Below are positions 55,566 to 64,000 of a stretch of 64,000 bases of DNA, piece by piece. The notes under the pieces were generated by a model. It was not told where the DNA came from and searched no databases. It saw only the letters and a list, made by a program, of their open reading frames with translations. This stretch comes from Colocasia esculenta (Eukaryota; Streptophyta; Magnoliopsida; Alismatales; Araceae): positions 23,223,346 to 23,287,345 of the forward strand of contig CM024766.1 in assembly GCA_014218235.1 (NCBI GenBank), read 5' to 3'. The translations under genes were made by a program, and so were the position numbers. Every line of letters begins with the position of its first letter. The stretch's first letter is position 1.

Positions 55566-57658
55566 AACAAGAAACTTTGGAACCCAAAAACAATTGTGTC
55601 TATGAACATCATTCAATTATACTACGCATAAAATCATGCTTTTGGGTATCCAAATTTGCCTTATTGTTTTTTAATCATTATTTTTCTTGACTTTGTTCTT
55701 CACTACTTTTCTGTTCTTGGTTTCAAAATTTTCAGACATTTTTTTTTCTTTACATTTGAAAACTTGTTTTTGAATTCAGATTTATTCCCCTAAAGGGAAA
55801 ACAAAGAGTTGTTGTTACCTTTGAGCCACCTAGGGTTCTTAGGATGGTTGGGCTCAACAAAAGGCTGGGATCATGTTGACACAGTGAATGACTTGTGTCG
55901 ACTTTCCCATTCCCATGCATAAGAACTCTAGGCCCTGACAAATGGGTCTGTCGACCTACTCTTTTACTTTGTTGCCAGTAAGGGTTCATGTGAGGTACCT
56001 TGCCTTTTCCATTTGATTTTCTTTTGGGTTTTTGTTTTGCAACAATTTGTTCATTTTTCTTTTCAATATTTTTCTTAGCCTTTCCATTTGTGTCATTTGT
56101 TAAGTTGGAATATATTTTTTCTGAAAATGGATACAAAATTGATTGTTTTCATGCCAACTTCTTTTTTATTTGATTTGTTAAATCCCAACCCTTCTTTGTT
56201 GAAATTCATTCTAGTTCCCAACAGAGCATCTAAATTATTTTTTCCACTCACAAACTTTTCCAAGGCTTGCTGTTTGTTAGCCATTTCTTTTTGGAAATTT
56301 TAAATTTTTTTTGCATTTCAAAATTAACCTTTTTGATTGCCTTAAGTTTTTATGTAGTGATCTTAGCTTCGTTTTCTTTCTCAAGACCATTCAGTTTCAA
56401 TTCATCAATGGCATTTTTTAGTTCACAAATTTCTTTTTCAAGGCACTCATTATTTTCATTTGTTGAGGTATCATGAGCTATATGGTTGATCTTCTTCTTA
56501 AGAGTTTTGTTTTCTCTTTTTACATCATCATATATATCAAGCAATTCAAAATACACATTTTCCCAATCACTGAATGAGAAATCCTTAAAAAGAGAGCTTA
56601 CCTTATCTTCTTCTTTTCCTCCCTTTCCCATCAAGCGAACTCTGTTGTTCTTGCCATCATCCTTAGAGCATTCTTCTTCTTCATCACTCTAAGTTCCAAT
56701 CATTGCTTTGGGCTTATTCTTCTTCAACTTGGTGTGGTTTTCTTCTAAGCATCAAGACATTTTGATTTGACATGCCCCTGGATTCCTACAATTACAGCAA
56801 ACAATTACGTTAGCCTTTTTGTACATGGGTTGCTTGAATTTAGAAGAACTGCTTACCTGAGGTCTTCCTTTAAAAAATTCCTTATATTCTTTTCTCAAGA
56901 ATTCTTTGAACTTTCTTATAAAGAGAGCAAACTCACCGAAATCTTCTCCTGAGCTGGATGACTCACTTTCATCAGAGATTTCTTTGACACTGGGACTAGC
57001 CTTGAGAGCTAGTGACTTCTTTTTCTTCACATCTTCTTCTATTTTTTTCAGAGTCAATTCATAGGTCATGTTTGAGCCTATCAATTTATCAACTGTGGTG
57101 GTAGATAAATTCTTCTACAACAATTGCCTTAGTGTGCCATTAATGTGTCAAAGATCTAAGAAATTTTCTTACAAGCTCATACTCTGTATATATTTTACCT
57201 AAGCTCTTAACACCGTTGGTCAACAAGGTTAATCTAGCATACATTTCAGAGATAGTTTTATTAGTTGTCATGTTAAATGATTCATATTTAGAAATAAGCA
57301 TGTTGGCTTTAGTTTCTTTTACTTCTATTGTACCTTTGTACATTGCCTCGAAGCGTGTCCACATCTCTTTAACCATGGCACATGAGAAGATCTTTGAAAA
57401 TTTAGTTGGATGGAGTGAACATTGCATTATATTCATTGCACTCCAATTTATGTTGGATTTTTTTATTTGTTCAGCTGTCCACCTGTCTTCATCTTATGGA
57501 AGTTTAAATGGTCCTTTGCTAATAACTCTCCATATTTCATGATCTTGAGCTATTAAGAACACATGCATACAATTTTTCCAATAAGCATAATTAAAACCAT
57601 CAAAGTAGGAAGGTCTATTTATAGAATGACCTTCTGCAATATATCCTCTCAGATCCAT
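55566..57658 (-). pseudogene. gag: S3 gag and gag-PR linker
   Basis: ATG at 57658 (MDLRGYIAEGHSINRPSYFDG). The UBN2 domain continues to about 57060, with a TAA near 57490. The knuckle CCNCRNPGACQIK (about 56800) has Ala in place of His and would not bind zinc. A coiled coil (56634-56350) and the LLGTRMNFNKEGLGFN landmark (about 56210) follow. The linker holds GTCGAC at 55897 and 55950. It ends in a WVPK motif at about 55590. Confidence 0.87.
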
Positions 57659-57705
57659 CTCACCTAAACACTCCTAGCTGTTAAACCAATTCAATGGAGA
57701 GCCAG

Positions 57706-57717
57706 GCTCTGATACCA
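57706..57717 (-). other. S3 primer-binding site
   Basis: Minus strand TGGTATCAGAGC, two bases from the LTR end. Complementary to initiator tRNA-Met. Confidence 0.94.
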
Positions 57718-57719
57718 CG

Positions 57720-59231
57720 TGTTGGTTGTGGAATGTGAGATCTAGAGGGGGGCGAACAGATCTGCCCCTTAAAAAAAAATTTACAAATGCTAGATTGAAT
57801 TGTAAGGAAATTAACTAATGAACAATGACATCAAACCACACAAGGCACAAGAGAATTTTAGGTGGTTCGGCTCCTTGATGGAGACCTATGTCCACCCCTC
57901 ACTTCAACCAAGTGAGGCATCACTATGTTCAAACCCTAAGTGTGAGACTATCACACAACTGCTGATTCACAACTTCGTACAAACACTAACACATAGCTTG
58001 ATTGTTGATTCACAGTTTCAAGATCTCAAGGATCTCACAATCCTCACACTCACAAGCGTAGGATCTACACTCCTAACTCCAGTAGGAGCAATTAGATAGA
58101 ATATAGGAAGTTTAAAGGAAGAAAATAATCGCACAAGATAGATTGATGAATGAGAAAATTTTTATCAAATACTCTAGCAGCATTTTGGTGTAGAATCTCT
58201 TGATCTGATCGATTCATCTTCTGAGGATTATATTACAGTACATCAAGCTTGAATTCATAACCCCTTTGAATTCCTCGAGCAATTGAACTTTGATTGCCTT
58301 GAATCAATTGAGAATTCCAGTGCTCTACTTTCTCTTTAGTAGATTTGACAACGGTGAAGCTTCATCTGGCACAGTATCATCGCATCAGTCTCCTTCTCCA
58401 GCAAGAGCCCTCTCAAAATTATTTTCTTATCTTATCTGGAGCTCTGCAACTTCTCTCTCTTTCTCCCTTGTTGTGCATGTTTTACTATTGACTCCCCACA
58501 CCTTTTTGTGTAGCTTCAAGGAATCTTCAGGTGGTCCCCACCGGATCCCCAATTCGTTAGGGAAATATTTGCTGCCAAAAGTATTTCCAAAACCTTGTAG
58601 CGTGTGCCAAGTAATCCCTAATCATTGGTCCTGGATCATGTGCCCAAAAGTGGCACCTTAGCACTTGCACTTTATCGCTAAAAGATAAAGTTATGATGTG
58701 TGTCGATGCATCTTGTGCACTGCGTCGACGAACTGCTGTTTTATTTGATTACTAATTGGATTCATCATGTGTGTCAACCTCATTATAAACTTGTGTCAAC
58801 CTCCTGTATTTTACTTCAGAGCTTACTCACTAGATGCACCATGTGTGTCGACCTTCTAATGAATGTGTGTTGACGCCTTTTATATATCTTCAAAACATAG
58901 CTCACTAGATGAGCCACATGCCTCGACCTCCTGAGTCACCTGTGTCTATGCACTTTATGTTTTCTGCAGATTCATTTTACTGAATGACCTAGTTTCATTG
59001 AACTTATGTTCAATGTGTGTCGATGCACTTGGAGTATCTTCGACATATAGCTCACTGGATGAGCTACATGCGTCGACCACCTGTGTAACCTGTGTCGACA
59101 CACATGTAACCTTCTGTCTTTGTGATGATACCTGTCATGAGTATAAGTGTGTTAAGACATATTTAAACATTAATGTAGATTATGTATCATAGTTAGACAT
59201 GGTCCATGACATCATCAAAACAAGGGACACA
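57720..59231 (-). repeat. S3 5' LTR
   Basis: 1,512 bp. On the minus strand it starts TGTGTCCCTTGTTTTGATGATGTCATG (split here as TGTGTCCCTTG and TTTTGATGATG) and ends CCAACA. The GTGTGAG/CTCACAC-type stem-loop and the GGACATAGG...CCGAACCACC block are at 57860-57960. A decayed GTCGAC array lies at 58700-59100. The exact 5' boundary is uncertain by 1-3 bases because the first bases differ from S2. Confidence 0.85.
58700..59100. promoter_or_regulatory. Decayed GTCGAC array in the S3 LTR
   Basis: Copies in GTGTGTCGAC or CTGTGTCGAC settings at about 58724, 58847, 59074 and 59096, with changed copies GTCGAT, GTCAAC, GTTGAC and CTCGAC between them. The spacing is irregular at 20-70 bp. Confidence 0.7.
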
Positions 59232-60727
59232 AGAGATTTGAAAGAGTGGGAGGAGAGAGATCCACCCAAAAGGTGGTCCCTCCAGGTTGATCCCTACTCG
59301 GATGGACCTCCATTTGAGTAGCAAGAGATTTGCGGTTTGATTGACCTTCATGGTTTAATAGTCATGGTTTGGAGTTTTAATTTTGGCTTAGCCTACCATT
59401 GTGGTTTCCTGGCTAAGGTTTTGTATTTGGGTATTTTTGGCTTATCATACCTTTTTTCTTTACTTGCTAAGATTTGGAGTTTGGTTTAGGCTTTGACTTG
59501 AGCTACCTTTATGGTTTGCTGTTTAGGACCTGGTGTTTGAATTTTAAATTCTGGCCTATCATTGTGGTTTATTGGCTAAAAGATTTTGAGTTTTTGGATT
59601 TGGTGTCTAGCTTACCTCTATAGTTTGCTAGCAAGGAATTTGGACACTTGGGAATTTGGGTTTGGCCAACCTTATGGTTTATAGGCCAAGAATTTGAGAT
59701 TTAGATGTGGCCTACCTTTATGGCTTATTGGCCATGAATTTGGTTTAACATGGATTTGGGAGTTCAATGTTTAGCCTGACTAGCTTGACAGCCTTGACGG
59801 TTCTACCTCCAACTTTTGTGGCATTTTCCCCAGTTGATGTTTGTCGGCTCGAGGTGAAGATGTCGGCAACATGTTGCTCGAGAAATTTTTAGCATATGTT
59901 TTAGTTTCTCGATGGTTTCTTTCTTGATACTAGTTTTTTTGGTAAGAGGACTTCTACCTTTGATGGTTGCCAAGGTGCACTTAATATTAGGATCAATAAG
60001 CTTGTGATTGAATTGGCCCTCTTAATCTTTTGTGAAGTTTGATTTGATCTTCTCTTGTCAAGACTTGATGTGTTGACATTGCTCGACATTTAACTTGAGA
60101 TCCTTTTCTCGGGTCATGCTTTTCTAACTTTGCCCAAGACTTGATTTGATTTCTTGCTCTTGGAACTTACTTTTGGTTTGATCCAGGGATTGACTTAAGG
60201 TTTGCCCCCAGAGGTCACCTTTGTGGCTTGGTTCGTAGTCTGATTTTATGTCTTGTCTTTGGAACTGACCTTTTTGGCTTATTCACGAGTTTGGCTTGAC
60301 ATGTTGCTCCCGCGCTAGCCTTTTTTGGCTTGCCCAGAACTTAGTTTGAGGCATTGTCCCTACAAGCAACCCTTTTTGCTGGATCTAGGAATTGCTTTGA
60401 TATTTAATTTCTAAAACTGGCCTTTCTGTCTTCATCTTGAGGTTGATTTGACATTTCGTTTCTGGAACTTCTCTTTCTGACTTCGTCTTGAAGTTGACTT
60501 GGCATGTAGTGCCTAAAACTGGCCCTTTGAGCTTGGCCCAGAGCTTGATTTCTCATTTGACTTTCTAAAGCTCGTATTTCTGACTTGGTCTAGAATTTGA
60601 CTTGGCTTTTGAATTTCTAGAGCTTGCCTTTCTGACTCGGTTCAGAACGTGACTTGGTATTTAGTGCACGGAACTAGCCTTTTTGGCTTGGTCTTGAGCT
60701 TGATTTCTCATTTGTCTTTCTAGAGCT
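59232..60727. repeat. Two degenerate tandem-repeat tracts
   Basis: From about 59340 to 59770, seven or more units of 55-70 bp follow GGCTTACC(A/T)TTRTGGTTTATTGGC and AAGATTTGGAGTTTGG. From about 60080 to 60727, about ten units of about 60 bp follow CTTGACTTGGCATTT, CTAGAACTTGCCTTT and CTGACTTGGTC. No open frame persists. The first ~100 bp (59232-59330) is unlike the rest and unrecognised. This could be an old satellite or the spacer repeats of an unidentified element. Confidence 0.65.
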
Positions 60728-61345
60728 TGTAAGGCCCTCGAACTTTGTTCTCATTCTGCGGACTTTGTCATATGATGTTTATTTACTTTTGTGTATATTG
60801 TTTATATACATATGTGAATATGTATATATGTGTTTATTTCTGTACATATTATGTTTAAATGATGTTGTGTATATGTACATATGTATATACATGTCTATTT
60901 ATGTACATATTGTTTATATTTAAGTTGTACATATTGTATTTAAATAATATGATGTATAGTGTATGTAATTTATAAGGTGAATGCATGTTTATCTGATTTT
61001 CTGTGTTCTGGCCGAAATGACAATTAACGTCAATATCCTTTGACGTTAAGGGCAAGTCGACGTCCAGATCATTATGGCAGTTTACTTCTCATTTTTGTTG
61101 CGGGTTCAGATCTGGAAACGGCCGCGTTTTCTCTGGTTCTGGATTAGGAAATCCACCTCCAATGGTAGGATCCTATCCTTAATGCGTACCCAAACCCCTT
61201 AAACTATAAAATACCCCGTTTTCGCTCAGAAGAGGTTCTTTTGGCTCTTGAGAACCCTAGGGCTTTCTGTGAGAAATCCTGGACTTTGGAGACTTTGATC
61301 TGGCAGTTCTGTGCATCTTCCAGCAATCTTCATCTACTGGAAGAA
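60728..61345 (+). mobile_element. Gypsy-type LTR C, first 618 bp
   Basis: Starts TGTAAGGCCCTCGAAC, like the reverse complement of the X-B end. It has TATACATATG-type AT-rich sequence, a GACGTTAAGG/GACGTCCAG motif zone (61020-61070) and a TATAAAATA box at about 61211. It is cut by D after AAGAA (61341-61345); its remainder is outside the window. Confidence 0.75.
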
Positions 61346-62899
61346 TGTAACGACCCACTTCCACCCGGTACGGTTATACCAACCCACATCGGATGAAGGC
61401 AAGCCGCTATAGGGGAGAAAACCCTAACAAGTAACACATGGGCTGAGATATACACAGACAGAGAACAATATTGCAACGGAAAGTAAACAATTTCTTATTC
61501 CATCAACTTTTCCAACCACATTCCACAGTACATATAGTCCAAGAAAGAAAAAGACAACATAATAAACATTTACATGTAGCCTTTTCCTATTACATATCCC
61601 AAGTTCAAATTAAAATTTTACATCACATACTAGCAAAGAAAATACAATCTTCAATTTATCCTTCGCGCTCCTCTTCGGATTTAGCCCAGTCCTCAGCTAC
61701 TAATCTCCTGAAATGTTTAGCAAGGGTGAGTCTACTTAATAGAGTCAGCAAGTAACTTAAAATTCAAACTATATACTTATCATGCATGCTTTCTAACAAT
61801 TTAACACTATAAAATTCAGAAAATTAAAGTCATTCATGCTCAAGCTATAACATAAATAAATTAACATGAAATCATATTAAACAACTATTCTAACACATGT
61901 AGAACAATAATCTAAACATGTATACTAATAACATGGTATTATTAACTTGAGTACAAACATACAATCACATGCTTGCATACTTTGTTCTAATCATTTCGCA
62001 GTTCTACACATTTAATCATGGAGACATGTACAATGTAAGTAACACTTCTATCATGATCTCTAACTCACTTCACATGCAATTATAACATTTTACTCTACAT
62101 TTAGTTTGCTGTTTTTATAGAAAATTTATTACATTCTCATGGCACTTGCATATAGATCACATTAACTACACAACATAATACTAAACACATGTACTTCAAG
62201 TAGTTATAATTCATGGATATGAAAACATGCACCTACACTTGGTACTAAACATAATATCACTTTTATCATTTGATGAGTATCATATTAACACATGCACACC
62301 AAGAAATGATCTAATTCATGGGTACAATAACACACATTTATACATGATACTAGACATGATATCGAATTACAATATTAACATTTACACTTGTACTATTTTC
62401 TCATGGCATGCACACATATACTTACTTTCACACTTTAACACTTTCATTTACACATGATTTCCCATTGTTTTCATTTCCATATTCACACATTTCTTATCAT
62501 TTCACTTTGCACATAACATGTGCCACATTCACATATATTTGCACATACCTTGTGCCACATCATATGTCATTTTCCACATTATATTTATGTTCATTTATCT
62601 TACACAATGCTAAGACATAGCCTAAACCACCACTAAACGATCATGTAGCACATAAACTTTCACACTCATGTACTTAATCACCGGGCATAGTGATCAAGTC
62701 TTGGTTTTTGCAGAAACCGGGGAAAGCCCTTCCCACCATTACCAGTGGAACCTGTCCACCTCTAGGATTTCACAAGACCCTTGCCAAGGGTATCACAATT
62801 TATCATGCCCCTTATCCAGGGTATCACATAACATGTTTGAGCTTTCCCGTAGGTGCACTACTACGGTATAGCTCCAGCATCTAGGGTGGTAGTGTCTTC
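61346..62899 (-). mobile_element. Gypsy-type LTR D, first 1.55 kb seen
   Basis: Plus-strand start TGTAACGACCC, colinear with X-B from 25657: GGTACGGTT...CCAACCCACATCG, the block AAACCGGGGAAAGCCCTTCCCACC (62713; 26668 in X-B), and CTAGGGTGGTAGTGTC (62881; 26808 in X-B). Family X, minus orientation. It is interrupted at 62899 by S5. Confidence 0.8.
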
Positions 62900-64000
62900 T
62901 GTTGGGTTGAATGCAAATTCATATCATTTCCCTCCTATTTTGATGATGACAAGAAGTGTTCTTAAAGCAATTTAATTGAAGTATGTCAAAAACATCATAC
63001 CTGAAATTCATGTTCAAAAAGTATTTTGCAAATCACATTTATAATTTATAGTCATGATACATCATTTAACTAATGATATATGTGTTTATTTTTCAGGTAC
63101 AAACATTTTATGCAAAAGATGTGTCGACACACCCATCAATGGTGTCGACACATCAACACAGATTCAAAGAGAAATTGTGTAAAAATGTCAAGAGTGTGTC
63201 GACACATGTCAAGAGTGTGTCGACACGAGTGGCAGTTTTCCAGAGATCAAGGGTACCCAGGTCGACACACTCCCAGGGCAGGTCGACACTAGACCCAGTT
63301 CCCAGAACAGCCAGTTTGAGGAATTGGGACAGCAGGTCGACACACTCAAGAGCAGGTCGACACGGGACCTTTCTCCCAGAACAGATTTTTCTATCTTTGG
63401 GACAGTGTGTCGACACAACCACCAGGGCAGGTCGACACACTACGGAAACTTTTCATCCTAAGAGCTGATGGCTGCCACGTGTCCTTCTAGGACGATCAGA
63501 ATCTTTCTTGGAAAGCGTGCCCTTGTACCCCAAAAGGGTATCTTTGGAATCCTAAGGGTATAAAAGGTCCTTTTTGGCCTGCCTTCGATAGAAACAACCG
63601 ACCCAACTCTCTCAGTGCCTCCAAGAAGCTCCTGGCGGCCAGAAGAGCTTGTGTCTCCTTCCTCTGCTCTCCAATTGCTTCTAGAAGACCAATTCCCACC
63701 AATTCAAGGTGTGGGAATTGGAATTTGAGCCCTGAAGATTCCTCTGAAGCATTCCAAGGAGGCAGTTCCTGTAGAAGACCTTGTTTGTGAAGAATTCGAG
63801 GAAGATCCAACTTCTCAAATTGCAGAGCATCGCTTTGGACTTCAAGCTTCACATGCTTCTTCCCAATTCAAGCCTCTACAAGGGAGTACACTGAAGAACG
63901 AAGACTTTCAATTCAACTTAATTTCTCTTCTGTTCTTCTGAGATATCTTTTGGGATTATGCAAGTACTTCTGCATAACTCTCTTTAGAGTTCTCAAACTT
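62900..64000 (+). mobile_element. S1-family Sirevirus LTR S5, runs off the window
   Basis: TGTTGGGTTGAATG... aligns with the S1 LTR from 871 to about 2050. Ten GTCGAC sites lie at 63123, 63144, 63198, 63219, 63261, 63282, 63336, 63356, 63409 and 63431, and a TATA box at 63559-63565. It differs from S1 in several array units, so it is a separate, older lineage of the family. TCTTC at 62895-62899 is the putative target duplication. Confidence 0.92.

Larger units (their letters stand above)
54974..59231 (-). mobile_element. Sirevirus S3, minus strand, 5' half only
   Basis: Reading leftwards: LTR 59231-57720, PBS 57717-57706, gag from 57658, protease from 55550 and integrase to 54974, where X-E interrupts. 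The rest of pol, env-like region and 3' LTR lie beyond the left edge of the window. Protein and LTR are closer to S2 than to S1. It is the oldest datable layer here apart from the tract to its right. Confidence 0.9.

Noticed and set aside
60728..62899. Inverted pair C and D as a possible long hairpin or dsRNA source
   Set aside because: The visible part of C is its start and that of D is its reverse-complemented end, so the two arms are not the same part of the LTR and would not pair over length.

Overview
This 64 kb window looks like repeat-rich plant nuclear DNA, almost certainly from an angiosperm with a large, AT-rich genome. It consists almost entirely of LTR retrotransposons inserted into one another. 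I found no host gene, rRNA, tRNA gene or CRISPR array. The plant assignment rests on four features: Ty1/copia elements with a UBN2-type gag, a Sirevirus-like env-like ORF behind pol, primer-binding sites complementary to plant initiator-Met tRNA, and 3-4.5 kb gypsy-type LTRs that begin near TGTRRNRCCC. The species cannot be named from the sequence.

Reconstructed nesting, outermost first. (1) A minus-strand Sirevirus, S3 (54974-59231 visible), carries in its integrase a plus-strand gypsy-type LTR, X-E (29535-30446 and 53537-54973). (2) X-E was hit twice. One hit is a minus-strand Sirevirus, S4 (15651-29534 visible). The other is a plus-strand Sirevirus, S2 (30447-53536, TSD TGCTA). (3) S4 holds a partly visible solo Sirevirus LTR (14455-15650), a solo Sirevirus LTR H in its RT (18717-20218, TSD TATCT) and a gypsy LTR X-B in its own 5' LTR (25657-28636). 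S2 holds three solo LTRs: X-A (32421-36968, TSD GGAAA), F (37422-39979, TSD GCCCT) and G (47019-49948, TSD TCTGA). (4) The partial solo LTR at 14455 is split by a minus-strand gypsy LTR (1-870 and 14327-14454). (5) That LTR was hit by the youngest complete element, plus-strand S1 (871-14326, TSD AGATC). On the right, past a decayed tandem-repeat tract (59232-60727), a gypsy LTR C contains gypsy LTR D, which contains another S1-family LTR (S5, from 62900).

The Sireviruses share one layout: LTR, PBS, gag with a zinc knuckle and coiled coil, a gag-PR linker, PR, INT, RT, RNase H, a ~2 kb spacer, an env-like ORF, a polypurine tract and LTR. All coding regions seen carry stops or frameshifts, so none encodes an intact polyprotein. 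By eye, S1's LTRs differ at about 20 positions plus five short indels over 1.76 kb, so it is recent. S2 is clearly older.

The most unusual signals are non-coding. First, dense arrays of a CpG-centred palindrome (GTCGAC in S1, S2, S3, S5 and H) lie upstream of the LTR TATA box. The palindrome recurs inside the gag-PR linker and in the spacer ahead of env. S4 uses a different palindrome at its LTR and pre-env sites. Second, about ten short stem-loops run in series through the transcribed part of the S1 LTR, and a differently sequenced solo LTR keeps the same pairing. Third, four diverged elements all carry a stop codon 14-15 nt before the end of a TTGCAG motif at the gag/PR boundary.
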